64,000 nucleotides of DNA from Mesostigma viride (GCA_009746045.1 RPFO01000891.1:255001-319000); one strand, 5' to 3'; shown: positions 1 to 12,616, numbered from the stretch's first letter. Notes: generated by a model not told the origin, from the sequence alone. Translations and numbers: made by a program.

Positions 1-73
1 CGGTGCTGGGCCATCCCATTTTTCTCCGTCGCTAGCGAGCCTAGTCCTAGCGCGCCACCGCTGGCCTGCTCAC

Positions 74-2311
74 CGCACAGCACCGCCACAGCATGCGGCC
101 AAACTTGACGATCACCCCAGGTGGCGCTGATGGCTCCCCCTTGGCCTCCGCCTTATCTGGTGCCAGGCGCAGGAATGAGCCACCAGCGCAGATAGCCCCC
201 AACGTGTGAGGCGCGGGGATCCAAGCGTTCCAAGGCAGAGAGGAGAGAGCAAGAATCCCAAGTTCAGAAGACAGAGAGGAGAGAGCAAAGGAACGAAATG
301 GCGTGCCAGATGAAAGTGCATGGACTGCCGTGCGACAGCCCACGTGAGAGGTGCTTATCCTGCGGTGGTGCGTCTCAGTTTGCTGAAGGGTGGGTGGGCG
401 GGCGGGTGGGCGGGCGAGCGAGCGGTCGGTCGGTCGGTCGGTCGGTCGGTCGGTCGGTCGGTCGGTCGGTCGGTCGGTCGGTCGGTCGGTCGGTCGGTCG
501 GTCGGTCGGTCGGTCGGTCGGTCGGTCGGTCGGTCGGTCGGTCGGTCGGTCGGTCGGTCGGTCGGTCGGTCGGTCGGTCGGTCGTCGGTCGGTCGGTCGG
601 TCGGTCGTCGGTCGGTCGGTCGGTCGGTCGGTCGGTCGGTCGGTCGGTCGGTCGGTCGGTCGGTCGGTCGGTCGGGTCGGTCGGTCGGTCGGTCGGTCGG
701 TCGGTCGGTCGGTCGGTCGGTCGGTCGGTCGGTCGGTCGGTCGGTCGGTCGGTCGGTCGGTCGGTCGGTCGGTCGGTCGGTCGGTCGGTCGGTCGGTCGG
801 TCGGTCGGTCGGTCGGTCGTCGTCGGTCGGTCGGTCGGTCGGTCGGTCGGTCGGTCGGTCGGTCGGTCGGTCGGTCGGTCGGTCGGTCGGTCGGTCGGTC
901 GGTCGGTCGGTCGGTCCGTCGGTCGGTCGGTCGGTCGGTCCGTCGGTCCGTCGGTCGGTCGGTCGGTTGGTCGGTCGGTCGGTCGGTCGGTCGGTCGGTC
1001 GGTCGGTCGGTCGGTCGGTCGGTCGGTCGGTCGGTCGGTCGGTCGGTCGGTCGGTCGGTCGGTCGGTCGGTCGGTCGGTCGGTCGGTCGGTCGGTCGGTC
1101 GGTCGGTCGGTCGGTTGGTCGGTTGGGTGGGTGGGTGGTTGGGTGGGTGGGTGGATGGGTGGGTGGGTGGATGGGGGCCACACAACAGCAGCAAGTTTGC
1201 AAGCATGCACACACACACACACACACACCAACTGCAGTAGTCAGGCACTGCGCCGTACCCTACCTGCGCGGAAGAAGAGTCGCGAGGCGAGCGTCCACAG
1301 CAGGTAGTAGAGCGTGCCGAAGAGTAGCAGCGAGGACAGGTAGCGGAAGGATAGCTGGAACGCGCAGTACAGGACGGACGCGCGCGAGAGCCACTTGAAG
1401 TAAGGAGCCGAGGGGGCACCGCCACCGCCATGGTTGCTGCTGCCGTCACCATGCGGGTGCAGGTCACCGGTTGTGCCGTGGGTGGCCGTGCTTGGCTGGG
1501 CAAGCGCCCCATGCTCTCGGATAGTGGTAAGGGGGGTGGTGGTGGTGGTGGTGATGGTGGTGGTGGTGGTCCTGGGGGGCACAAGCTTGCCACTGGCATC
1601 CGACACCAGTTTACGCTGGAAGAGCATCCGACGCGCGGTCGAGGACGAGTCAGCCCGTGGGCTGAGACCCGAATCACCCTTGGCTGCGTGAGGGCGTACG
1701 TAGCTAGGGGGGCCCTTGTAGGGCGACACCTTGGTAGGGGGGGCTGCGGCCGGCTTGGAGTGAGCGGCATCCGTGCTGATTACTGGTGTCCCATCTGGCC
1801 CATGGCTTGCGTGGCCGTGCGGCATGCGTGCGTGCGGGTGATGTCGCATCAGCTTGTGCTGGAGCGCAAACAGGGCATCAGAGACCTCCTTGATGGACAC
1901 GACCGCCACCTCGACAACGAGCGAGAGGGGCGCGAAGAGCACGGAGAGGAGGTTGCCGTTCTCCAGACGCTGCCGCCACCACTGCAGCAGGCACTCCTGC
2001 GAGTCGTAGAGCGCGATGGCGATCACACACGCCCAGCCAAAGGGGCGCACGTAGTCGCGCAGAAACTGGAGCGCCTGCCACACACCCGCGCCGAAGACAA
2101 GGCACAGCGTGTGAGCGATCACAGAGAAGAGAGCCGCTTTGATGTATGGCTCGTTGCCGCCGCGCGTGCTGGCAGCCGCACCGTCGACCGCGGCATCAGC
2201 GGGACTGGGCGCGGCAGCGGGCGCCGGCGCGATGGAGGAGGTGAGCCGGACCGGGCGCGGTCGGAAGGTCGGTCGCTTGAGGTCCAGGCTGCTTGTCGAT
2301 GACATCATCAT
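74..2311 (-). CDS. TMEM245-like multi-pass membrane protein, first two exons (gene runs off the left edge)
   Basis: Exon 1 is 2311-1264 and exon 2 is 156-74. Exon 1 starts at ATG 2311 and ends at a CAG|GTAGGG donor with one spare base. Exon 2 follows a CACCAG acceptor, restores the frame exactly (1048+83 nt = 377 codons) and ends at a GTGAGC donor. After a low-complexity Ala/Pro N-terminus, residues about 54-130 hold hydrophobic segments with the pattern ...FLRDYVRPFGWACVIAIAL..., matching the N-terminal part of plant and animal TMEM245 (AI-2E transporter-like) proteins as I know them. A His/Pro/Thr-rich linker follows (about 140-300), then a second hydrophobic block (about 305-345, YLSSLLLFGTLYYLLWTLAS). 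The family is multi-pass and its function is poorly known. Exon 1 is well supported; exon 2 rests on splice phase and is less certain. Confidence 0.6.
424..1121. repeat. (GGTC)n tetranucleotide array, about 174 units
   Basis: Nearly pure GGTC repeats with a few 1-2 bp slips (about 584, 607, 675, 819) and scattered GGTC to GGTT or GTCC changes, flanked on the right by GGGT-rich sequence and (CA)n at 1207-1228. It lies in intron 1 (157-1263) of the TMEM245-like gene. Long PTDR/GRSV-type open frames on both strands come only from the 12-bp coding period of a 4-bp repeat. Confidence 0.97.
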
Positions 2312-3705
2312 TTCGATTAAGTGGAGGGGTCTTCAGGCGTGTGCAGGGGTGGTGATGAGCTGCTCCCGCTGGATGTTTCCCGACCCAAATAGGACCCACG
2401 GTAGAGGGCCCCCAAGGAGGCACAGGGAGTGGACGCGGATTCGAAGCAAACAGTGCAAACAGTGCAAGCAGTGCAAGCAGTTTTATCGCCGTTTGCTAAT
2501 ACCGATTCCGTAGCCGCAATCGAAAACAATCGCAATTTTTGTAAGCATAGCAGTTTACTCAGCGCCGACTCTGCCAACGACGGGCACTCTACGGGACTCA
2601 GTTGCCAGCCACGTCCCACTGAGGATACCTGGAGAGAGAGTAAGCGTGAACAGACAAGCACAATTACCCTCTACATCGCTTATGTAACAATGCTCTCTCG
2701 ACTAACGAAATATCGCAGGCAAGCACGGTATGCCTGTACTAAAGAATATTATAGAAAAGTGCCGTATATGCGTAATGCACTGATCGCCCTGTCTGAAAAC
2801 GTCATAAACGTGGTACTTTCCAACTTAGCTAGCGGATTTCTACGCACAAAATACACATTATTTTACCAGGAACAAAGTGAAGGGCCCGTGTGCTCGTAAT
2901 AGTCCGAAGAGAAGTCAATTTGAAGGTTGCCTATGCCGTCGATGCAGACGCCGCGCGCGCTGATACTCCCAGAAAGAAAGCCTATAAGCATGGCATTCTC
3001 TGCAGAAGCTCAATGCGGCTGACGAGACTTCTTACAGTTGCACCGCCGGTACTTTTTTTTTATTAATTAGAAACGTTTGGCCGAAGATATGCCTGAGTTC
3101 GGTATCCCTCGGAAGATATTTCTACCCGGTCATGGCGGGGTGCCAACGGCACATTAAGTTCGCCCGTGAGCTCGGCCGGGACCCACACCTCAACAAAATT
3201 AAGAGCGTAACCAGGCGCCGCGTGGCAATGAATGTGCCAGCTTCATGTAGGTACTCAGCAGTCAGCGACGAACTGTGCAGCAGTTGTTGACTTGGTGTGC
3301 GTTTCAGTTGTTCCGGTAAGTACAGAAAAAAACTTGGTACAGAAAACGGGGCGGCCGCCAGCACGATGTCAAATGCCGACATTGCCAACAAAATAATCGG
3401 TAACTAGGCCAGGACTAGGCTACTGTAGTAGGATATGTCCTGCTGTTGCTTTCTCTGTTTGCATCAAACAAATGGCGTCCAGACGGCTCAATTATACCAG
3501 TTACCACCAAATTACTACTGCTACTGTGCTACATCGTCATCGTTGATCGTATGAATTTTCTTCGTTAAAGGAAAGCATGAGAACAATCTTCGATTTGTCC
3601 TCCCGGCGAAGGAAGTGTCTCGGCTTCTTTGTAACAATTTGACCTTTTGGGGGGGGACGTGAGCATTCATAACTTTGTTCAGCGACGCCATTAAAAACGA
3701 GCGCC
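2312..3705. other. Intergenic region between divergent gene starts
   Basis: This separates the minus-strand TMEM245-like ATG (2311) from the plus-strand DPH1 ATG (3706), so it should hold both promoters. A short tandem of AAACAGTGC/AAGCAGTGC units sits at about 2448-2481. I see no convincing TATA box, and the open frames here look random. Confidence 0.5.
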
Positions 3706-6700
3706 ATGGTCGTGGAAGACGAGCCACGGCATTTCTCGGGGCGTGGCGGAGCCCAGAATTCTGGAGTTGGCAACGATCAAATGGATAGCTCCACGGGAGC
3801 CAATGCTGTCATTGCAGGCAAGGGTTTGCTTACCTAACTACATGTGCTGCTTGTTTGAGTTGTGTAGCGAACCTGGATGGAATTCTTATTTCTTTATTCT
3901 CTTTTCCGAATTCGCCTTTGTGCCTGCAGTGCCAGAAGCAAAGCGTCCCGTGAGAATAATACGGCAAATGGTACCCAACGACATATTGGAAGACAAAGAT
4001 CTTTTGCAAGCAATGACGGCTCTGCCAAATAACTACAATCTGGAGGTAATTATCGCGCCCTGTACGCTTTTTTGCAAATACAGTAGTCACCAGTCCTTTT
4101 CTGGCTGGTGAGGTCTTGTTTAGTGTGTCGAACTTACACCCTGAGCCATAAAGGAAAGCAAATGATATGATGTGATTATACCGCCTCCAGCCAGCCCGCC
4201 AGCCCGCCTGCCAGCCAGCCAGCCAGCCGGCCGGCCGGCCGGGCGGCCCCGCTGGCTGGGTGGTGAGCGGGCGGGTGGGTGGGCTGGTAGGGGGATTGTT
4301 TCGTCGCTGCGGACCCTGTGACCCGTATCATGAAACGCCTCGCCCTCTGGCCGTCATACCTCACAGCCACCTCACTATGCCACAGTACTGTCACGGCCAC
4401 TTTATGGTGCTGGTTGCCGATAGGAGGCTCCATGCCCTCATATCACCCATGAGGCGCCCCATCGCGACCAGCCCTCTCATGCATCCCCACTGTCCTGTTG
4501 GTGACGGATGTGTGCAGATACCCAAGACCATCTGGCGGCTGCGGCAGGCCAAAGCCAGCCGCGTGGCGCTGCAGCTGCCAGAAGGCCTGCAACTGTACGC
4601 GACCACGCTGTCTGACATCATGGAAAGGTAATTCGGCCGTGACAGCTGCACGCTGCGGCCTTGCCTGTCTCCGCTCTTTCTTTCCCTCTGTGTCTCCTCC
4701 TTCTTGCGGTTTCTTGGTCCCTGGCGATCCCAGACGCACGGTCAGGGGTGGCAAGCAGGGTGGGCAAGCAGGGTGGGCACGCATGTTCGGCAAGCAGGGT
4801 TGGTGGTTATGTATGCAGCCGTGTGCTGGATGCAGTGCCGTAGGTCAGTACCTACTGGTACGGGCCATTTTTAATGCCTATCACGTTCACCCCTCAATTG
4901 TCAGGTAAGCATCAGGATGAAAATTCCATATCATAACCTGTTCTGTCCCTGTGGGAGCAATATTTCAGCCCAGCAGCTTCGCTGCCCTCCGAATACGCAT
5001 TCCTTCCCTACCAACTGCCGTGCGCTGTATTTTCCTGCTGGAATGCTATCGCTCTTCATGTCTTGATTGCTGATGCTATTTCTGCTTACGTCACGGTGCC
5101 CAGGTTTGCGGGCGTGGAGCAGTGCTTCATCCTTGGGGACGTGGCCTATGGCGCCTGCTGCGTGGACGACTTCACTGCGGTTGCGTTGGGGGCGGATTTC
5201 CTCATCCACTACGGCCACAGCTGCCTGGGTGAGCCGCGGGGGGTGGAGGTTTGTCGCAGGAGTACTTTGAAGGTGTTCAATGAGCCTTGACATGACAATG
5301 TACCTTGACATGACCACCTGCCCATGGCAGCAGCTCATGTGCCATTCAAGGGTGTGACGGTCAGTGGCTTGGTTGGAAGACCGGCACACAGTCGTGTGGT
5401 TTGCTGACGGTGGGGCCAGTCTGGCATCTTGTAGAACTACACATTTCTGTCGTTGTAGAATGTAATGGTGATGCCAAGCAGTGGCCAGGCATGTGCCTTG
5501 AAGGCGTAGGTGATTTTCGACATGGCTCCCGGCCGCGCTGGATCCCAGCACCGCGCGTCGCCCTGCCGTCCGCCATGACCCCGCGGGTGCGGCATGCAGG
5601 GTGCCCCTGTTCCCACCTGGCTTCCCGTTTTGCTGGTACAGTTGTTGTTTTCTTGAAAATGTTTTGCTAGTGATCGCTCACATGGCTCCCCGTTCGCTTG
5701 CTGTCTTTTCCATGGCTGCTGGATGGCTGACTAATGGGACCACGTTCCCGTGCTGACCGTTGTACTTGTGCCTCCGCATACTTGCGGCGGGTCGCCGCAG
5801 TGCCCATCGACAACACGCAGATCCCATGCATGTACGTGTTTGTGGAGATCGGCATCCCTGTGCCCCACCTGGTGGACTCGATTGAGGCCAACTTCGCCAG
5901 GGACGATCGGCTGCTGCTGGCAGGGACCATCCAGTTTGCGTCGTCGCTGCACGTAAGCACCGCGGTCTCATGTAGTTTGTACGTAGTAATGAAAATATGT
6001 ACCACTACTGAAGTATTGTCTTTTTAGTGTATGGTTTTTCATATGACTCGAAGCGCATATGGTATGGCCTGTATAGTTCGTACTAGTAGGCGTGGGCGAC
6101 CCTACACTTGCCGCGCTGGTGTGTGAGTGTGCTTTTGTGGAGATTGGGGCTGGGGTCGGTGGAGCATGTTCGCTCGCTGTGTTCCACGCGAGTGCGTGCT
6201 ATCGTGCTATCGAATACAGGTGACCTTGGCGCCGCCGCCGTCGCTGGCATGAGGGCATGCCTTGCGGCATGGGAGGACCTTGCCGGTTAGCCATGTGGTG
6301 TTGTTTGGCGCGCACCGCGACCGTGCTGCCCTTCCCTAGTTGCTGCCACCCGCAAAGATGGCCCACATCATCCCCAACCCACATGGCGCTATTCACCCCG
6401 CCCCTTTTTTGTACCCCCTCGAGGCGCCTGCTTGCCCCCCTCACATTTCTGGCATCGACGCGCGATGCTCCTGGCCCCTGGGCAGGTTTATGGCCCATCA
6501 TGCCCCATATGTGTGCGATGTGCATAGGGCGCAGGATGGATGTCTGGACGTGGGGTGGTTCCTGCAGGGAGGGAGCTACAGAGGGAAATTTGCGTGCCAG
6601 GGCGGTTTGAGGAGTCGTCGTAGGGGGAAGGGGGGTAGTTGGCATCAACATGGAGAAACAATCCAGCGATCGTACTTGTTTTGTTTACTTATCTGCAACC

Positions 6701-9700
6701 CGTTGGGTCAAGTATCCTAACGCGGTGGGTGGCCTCTCCCCATCCCTTCCTCCTGCTGTTTGCTGCCTCTGGTCACCCTTTGCCACCCCGTACGTGTGCC
6801 ACCTGTGCGACCACCCCGCAATGGCACTCCGCAGCTGGTCCAGACCCAGCTACGGGAGCGGGGCTTCCTCCACGTGGTCATCCCGCAGGCCAAGCCTCTG
6901 TCCCCTGGAGAGGTGCTCGGGTGCACCGCCCCCAGCCTGCCCGCGGGGCAGCACGACGCAGTGATGTGTGTGGGAGAGAAGGGGGGGGGGGGGGGGGGGG
7001 GGAGGGAGGGGTATTACGTGGGTTGCGGTGGGTAGTCTTTTGTTGTGAGTTCTTTTCGCATCGAGTTTGGTGTTGTGGAGAGGCCTTTATGTGTTCCTGT
7101 AGGAGGTGTGGGGTGGTGGAAAAGCGCTTGTTTGGGTGTTTCTTGCCCGCCTCTGGCCCATAGTATGCTCCATGACTGCTAGCGCACATGGTTGCGCCTA
7201 GTTCCACTGTCTCGCTCAGCCGGCTCTCTTACTAACAAATGAACCCCTGGTGGGCCTGATATGTACCTGAATAATTTGCGTCCCTGCGGTGGCATGGGCC
7301 CGCTCTTACTGCGTGGATGACTTGTCTCCGTGGGATGCTTGGCAGCAGTCATCACAGAAAAGAAATGAGCCCTATACTAAAATATTTAGAGAGAACTGGG
7401 GGTAGGACATTTATTAAACAGGCTGGCAACTTGACTGCTGGCTGCAGGGTGCTGACCAGGCTTCCCTGGGTCCCCACAGTTTCCAGGGTTCCTTCCAAAC
7501 CTTTCATCATCACCCAGCACCCGAGATTCTTTGGTTGTGTGCCTCGGGTTATTTCTCGGGTATGGGTATCGATGGTCTGGTTTTCTTATTCCTGCTGGTT
7601 TTCATCCTGCTTGTTTTCATATTCCTGCTCAGCATTGCTGCTCTAATGTCCGCCCCCCTTGGCCATGCTTCTCCTCGTGGCCTCTGGCCGCCACCGCTGC
7701 ATCATGTTTGCATTGCGCTTCCCCCATTGCGCAGCTTTGTCTCGGACGGCCGGTTCCACTTGGAGGCCTTCATGATCGCCAACCCGAGCGTGCGCGCGTT
7801 CCGGTACGCAAGGAATGCGGGGTCAGCAAGCAGAAGTGGGCTGGTGCTCCATGGGAAATAACGCGCTGGGCAGGCACCGGCAAGTGGGCTCATGACCCAT
7901 GTGAAACAATTAGCTGGGCAGGCACCAGCAAGTGGGCTGATGGTCCATATGGAAGAACGCGCTGGGCAGTTACAGTTCACAAGCGTGCGTACCGGTATGC
8001 ATGCAGGGCAACGGGACCAAGCGTGTGCACATGGCTCCCTAGCCTTTGCCTGCCTCCCCAGCTAATTATTTCACATGGACCATGAGCCCACTTGCCTGTG
8101 CCTGCCCAGCTAATTATTTCACATGGACCGCCAGCCTGCTGGGGTTTTGAAGAGCATGCACCGTTTCTCGGGCAGCGGCGGCATTGGTTGCCTTGTGCGG
8201 TGTGGATGCCTGTGGAGCACTCATGAGGCATGGTCCTAGTTCAAGTATCGGCAGCAGCAGAAACATACTCGCACAGCTACTTGCTTTCATACTCGCCATT
8301 CCATGCTTTGGGTCACGTTGGTTGTGTACCCTCGTCACTCGGCATGGCACATGTGAACAAGGTATGCCATGAATATAACTGGTCGGGTTCGTTTGGCCCC
8401 TTGCAAAACACTGGGTTGCCCCAGTGGCATGGCCACGGCAAGCAAATGCATAAGTTTGACGGGCGGTAGCATGTTTGATGGATCTCCAGCGCACATGCCT
8501 TTGACAGAGGCAATCTCCCTTGAACCAAGGAGTTGTGTTCTGGCCAACGTCCCCCCACGGCTCAAGGCATGGGCATCGCGGATGGTCCGATGGCATCGCG
8601 GCCGCCTTACCGTGCGGATATGCTGAGCGCACTCACAACAAGCACAACACGCACAGCAAGCGCGGTAACAGGCACAACAAGGGTGGTCCGCATCCCCTTG
8701 CCATGCAACCCCCGCCCTCACCTGCCGCCACATGCTTGTATACCACTGAAGCAGGTGATGTGCTCCTTTATCCACCACGACAGGTCGGGCGTGTTGCATC
8801 CCTGACCCCCTCGTCCTTTCCCTGTGTTGCACCACCACACTCCCTCACCCTCTGCTGCGCCGGCTGTGCGTGTAGGTATGACCCCTATGGGCGCACGCTC
8901 ACCGCGGAGGGATACGACCACAGCGGCATGCGGGCGGCCCGAAGGTAGGCATCAAACCTTGCCGCGTGCCCGGCGACTGCAGCCAGTGCAGGCTTCCGTC
9001 TGTTCTGTGCAAGTAGATCAATTGGTGGTTCCTCTTCCGCGTCTCACTTCCTGTGGGGGAATTAGAGATGGTTGCTGTTGTGCGTCACACGTAGTCCCAT
9101 GCCTCGGCCGGGTATCGGGCCCATCCCATCGACCCCGTGTGCGCGAGGTGCCTAATGCTTGGCGTATGCAAGCCCTGCGCCTGCTGGAGTACCTGCTGCA
9201 GTGCCTGCTGTAGTTTTGGGGGTGAAGTGGCCTCTCGTGTCATGGACAATTTTCGGAGTGGCTGGCTCCCCCTTGCCCAGTACCTCATCCACGCTGCCTG
9301 CTTGGCGCTACTCGCCCCTAAATAAAGGTTGTCCTTATTTTCCTCCCCTACCACCGCTAGCAGGCCCCACAGTTCTTATCTTCCCGTACGCTGCCGCCAC
9401 CAATGACCTCCCCACACGTTATCCCCACGCACCCTGCCGCCTGCGTCCAGGGTGGCCATCGAGGGCGCGATGCGAGCGAACAAGTTTGGCGTGGTGCTGG
9501 GCACGTTGGGGCGGCAGGGCAACCCGCGTGTGCTCGCGGTAGGCATGCCTTTACCCCATTGTCATTTAGCCTTGCATTTAGCCTTGCATTTGGCCTTGCA
9601 TTTGGCCTTGCATTTGGCCTTGCATTTGGCCTTGCATTTGGCCTTGCATGTAGCCTTGCATTTAGCCTTGCATCTAGCCTTGGATGTAGCCTTGCATGTA

Positions 9701-12616
9701 GCCTTGCATGTAGGCTTGCATTTAGCCTTGCATTTAGCCTTGCATGTAGCCTCGCATGTAGCCTTGCATTTAGCCTTGCATTTAGCCTTCCATGTAGCCT
9801 TGCATTTAGCCCTGCATTTAGCCTTGGATGTAGCCTCGCATGTAGCCTTGCATTTAGCCTTGCATTTAGCCCTGCATTTAGCCTTGGATGTAGCCTTGCA
9901 TGTAGCCTCGCATGTAGCCTTGCATGTAGCCTTGCATGTAGCCTCGCGTGTAGCCTTGCTACATCCCGTTGTTAGAGAGCTTTGCACCATCCATGAGGCC
10001 GTCGCCAGCGTGTCCATGGCTTATGTAAGAACCTCTTCCGTGGTGAAGACCTTGCCTCCCTTGACAAGGAACTTGACAAGGAACTTGTGTGGTGAGCCGC
10101 TGCGGACCCCATGTCCTGGGTTGGTGCAGGCATGCACCGGGCAGGGCCATGGCTAGGCATGCATGCGGATGCTAGTGGACTGTGGCTGGCTATGCAGCCA
10201 CTAGGATGTTGTAGGCCAGGTACCTTGTAAGGCGGCAAACTAAGGGAATGAAGTGGTGGCTGGCTTATTGCTGAACATGCAACCAATGAGAGACAGAAAG
10301 ACGGAGTGACAGGGTGGGGTGGGCAGGTGGGCGGGCACCGTATTGTAGGGAAGGCGCGGTGTGTGAGCGCATGAATGGGGTCCACTGGTCGATTGTCATG
10401 GAACCATCGGTCAGCCACGACAGGTTCGCGTAGAGTATGGTGCTTTGGCAGAACTCACCCCATCTTGATGAACCAGGTTGAACCCGCAGCATCAGCACTT
10501 GGCGTGTGTTGTGGTGACCAATGCCGGATCTGTATCAATGTGGTTGCAATAAGTTTTTTGTGACAACTTGTGTGCTGGCGTATGAAGAACTGTCGTAGCA
10601 AAACTGATTGTAGATGCAATTTTTTTAAAGGTTTGCAAAGTTGTCTCTCGGGTCAGTGCCTAGCCGTGCCTGGCTTGAGCGCCGCGCACCATCTCATATC
10701 TGTTGGGACTGCACCGTGCAGTCGGACAGGTTCATACTCGGCCACGCCACGCAGTGGGAGTCTCACCACAGGGGGCAGTGCATGACCGTGGCCCTTGCGT
10801 CGGCCAATTATTTTGATTACGTAGGCACACTGACAATCAATGCAAGTAACACTTTTTTGGATGGAACTGGATTTATGGAACGACCTGTATTGTTGGCCAG
10901 TGGGTACTGAGTACAGAGTGACAGCTGTCATAAATGCCGAGCTGGGCTTGCACTACTTTTGTTCCGCTCTGAACCTGGCTCCTTAGTTTTGTAAAGTGAA
11001 GGCTGTGCCCCCTCTTCCCACACTGCCCTGTTATCTCCTCGTCTCCTTTCTCCAGCCCCCACCTCGCCACCCCTACTCCTTACACTATGCATCCGTGCAT
11101 TGCTGTTGTCCATCCCTCGGCTCATATTTGTGTGGCATATACCCATGGCATGACTATGACGTTGCACGTTTGCCCGACCTGCATGATTGCGTTGTCTATC
11201 TGGCATGGCACGCCATGCGGCCATTAAACCTGCCACGGCTTGTGCTATCGGACGTCACAAATCTGCATCCCGCCACCAGCATGTGGAGGAGAAACTGCGG
11301 GCGGCGGGTCGGGAGTACTTCGTCGTCCTCCTTTCTGAGTTGTCATTGGCCAAGCTGGAGCGCTTCCGTGAAGTTGAAGCGTGCGTGGGATTGCCCTGCA
11401 TGGATCGCTCTGTGTGGAATCGCTGTGCGCGGGGGGGGGGGGTACCGCGTGTTGGCTTGCGCCGAAATGTGGTGGCTGGCTCCGTGTGTGCGTTCCCTCT
11501 GCTGCATGAGCTCGTGTGTTCCTGGTAGACCTTCTTTGGATCCATGCACAAGTGTTGGTAAGGGTGGCCGGATGGGAGGGAAGGGCATGTTTTGAAGCGT
11601 GAATGTAGTGTGTGTGTGTGTGTGTTTAATGGAAGGCCTAGCTATGTTGTTTCGCTAGGTGGCATCTGGTCTACTTTCTTGTGTACCCATTGGTCTTGTG
11701 GCTACCCTCGATAATCTCTGCATCATCGGGTAGATAATGGCCATCGGCGCATCAGGTAATGAAAACATTTAGTCAGAGCACATCAGGGCATTTTGCTCAG
11801 CTACGGCATGCGCACTTCCTATGTCACAAGGACGTGTGCTGCATCAAGGACACATGAATGAAGGCACGCCAAAGCCTGCATCTGTGTGCCATCCAGTGGT
11901 GATGGCCTTATAGGCTTGCGAAGTATACACGTCGGAAATAAATGTGGCCCAGCCCAGCAGGACCACCGTGGGTGTTAATGATGTGGCGCCCACATGCATC
12001 AACGTCCCAGCAGGAGATCACCGGGCTTGCCTCCTGGAAGCGTTTTATCGTCTCCAGGACATGGTCGTCCCCCCCCCCCCATGAATGTCTCTCTTCATGA
12101 GAAACTGTATCACTCATGGTGTCTGGCTGGGCACCTGTCCTCCCGCTCTTACCCTTCGCAACCCATGCACAACCCGCTTCTCCCCCTCTACCCTCAATAC
12201 GTGTCCTCAGTTGGGTGCAGATCGCGTGCCCTCGGCTGTCCATTGACTGGGGTGAAGGCTTCAAGAAGCCACTGTTGACACCCTATGAACTGGAGGTGGC
12301 CATGGGGGCACTTGCACCCTGGTGGCTTGGCCAACCCGCACACACTGGAGATGAGGCAAGGCATTCACTCTTGCACGATCAGGACGTCGCGCCCAGAGTT
12401 GAGCACAGGCCTGCTGCGGGGGCACCTGCTGGCACTCCCGAATTGCCAGAAGGAGGGCAGGCAGCAGAAGTGGCTGGGGTATACCCTATGGATTACTATG
12501 CAAGGGATGGGGGCGCATGGAATTCACACTACCCAGTGGGCGGAGCACTGAAAAAGGGTTCTGGTGGAGGTAGCAATGTGCTTCCACATCTTCGCAAGAA
12601 AGCTCCTGGAAGTTAA
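3706..12616 (+). CDS. DPH1: DPH1, 2-(3-amino-3-carboxypropyl)histidine synthase subunit 1
   Basis: Exons: 3706-3817, 3930-4045, 4518-4627, 5104-5228, 5801-5952, 6835-6965, 7735-7803, 8876-8944, 9451-9538, 11280-11380, 12211-12616. All phases close to 493 codons including TAA (492 aa). The start sits in a strong CGCCATGG context. The family works with DPH2 as a non-canonical 4Fe-4S radical-SAM enzyme that moves the 3-amino-3-carboxypropyl group of SAM to a histidine of cytosolic eEF2, the first step of diphthamide. Visible signatures: [87 protein letters not shown] and [11 protein letters not shown]. The three cluster cysteines expected for the family are present (about C131, C235, C364). It is somewhat longer than animal or yeast DPH1 (about 425-443), mainly through a roughly 50-residue linker before YPMDYYA. 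Intron 1 uses a GC donor. Confidence 0.96.
3818..3929 (+). other. DPH1 intron 1, non-canonical GC-AG type
   Basis: The 5' junction reads GCAG|GCAAGG, a GT-to-GC change in an otherwise consensus donor. The 3' junction reads GCCTGCAG|TG. The exon phases (1 nt + 2 nt) fit only this junction, and no nearby GT donor keeps the frame. Confidence 0.8.
4176..4290. repeat. Degenerate CCAG/CCGG and GGGT repeat block in DPH1 intron 2
   Basis: CCAGCCAGCC and GGCCGGCC units followed by GGGCGGGTGGGTGGGCTGG. The two halves are roughly complementary and could form a GC-rich hairpin in the intron. Confidence 0.7.
5229..7734 (+). other. DPH1 introns 4-6 with exons 5 and 6
   Basis: Introns 5229-5800, 5953-6834 and 6966-7734 surround exons 5801-5952 and 6835-6965. 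The introns hold no other feature I can support except the G-run at 6981-7002. The donor of exon 6 (GTGAT|GTGTGTGG) was fixed by the need for two spare bases before [10 protein letters not shown]. Confidence 0.75.
6981..7002. repeat. 22-bp poly-G run in DPH1 intron 6
   Basis: An uninterrupted G tract a few bases after the exon-6 donor, followed by GGGA units. A run like this is error-prone in sequencing. Confidence 0.85.
7832..8138. repeat. 48-bp tandem repeats in opposing orientation, DPH1 intron 7
   Basis: GCTGGGCAGGCACC recurs at 7865 and 7913, and GCTGGGCAG at 7961, exactly 48 bp apart. At 8049-8138 the same unit appears reversed (CAGCTAATTATTTCACATGG at 8059 and 8107, again 48 bp apart). 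The two blocks could pair as a hairpin in the pre-mRNA. Confidence 0.85.
9560..9955. repeat. 12-bp minisatellite TAGCCTTGCATT, about 33 units, DPH1 intron 9
   Basis: Units of TAGCCTTGCATT with T/G, A/G and C/T variants fill this stretch. Variants repeat in blocks, suggesting local duplication of sub-arrays. The ALHLALHV- and CKAKCKA-type open frames here are by-products of a repeat divisible by three. Confidence 0.95.

Noticed and set aside
47-1398. Long open frames on both strands made of PTDR, GRSV and RSVG repeats
   Set aside because: They are translations of the (GGTC)n array. No stop can occur in a pure 4-bp repeat lacking stop words, and frames on both strands are open at once.
2429-2899. 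156-codon ORF upstream of the TMEM245-like gene
   Set aside because: Begins in a 9-bp repeat, has random composition and no splice or domain support; it lies in the shared promoter region.
9403-10017. ORFs with [16 protein letters not shown] and CKAKCKAK repeats
   Set aside because: The 12-bp minisatellite in DPH1 intron 9 is a multiple of three and keeps several frames open.
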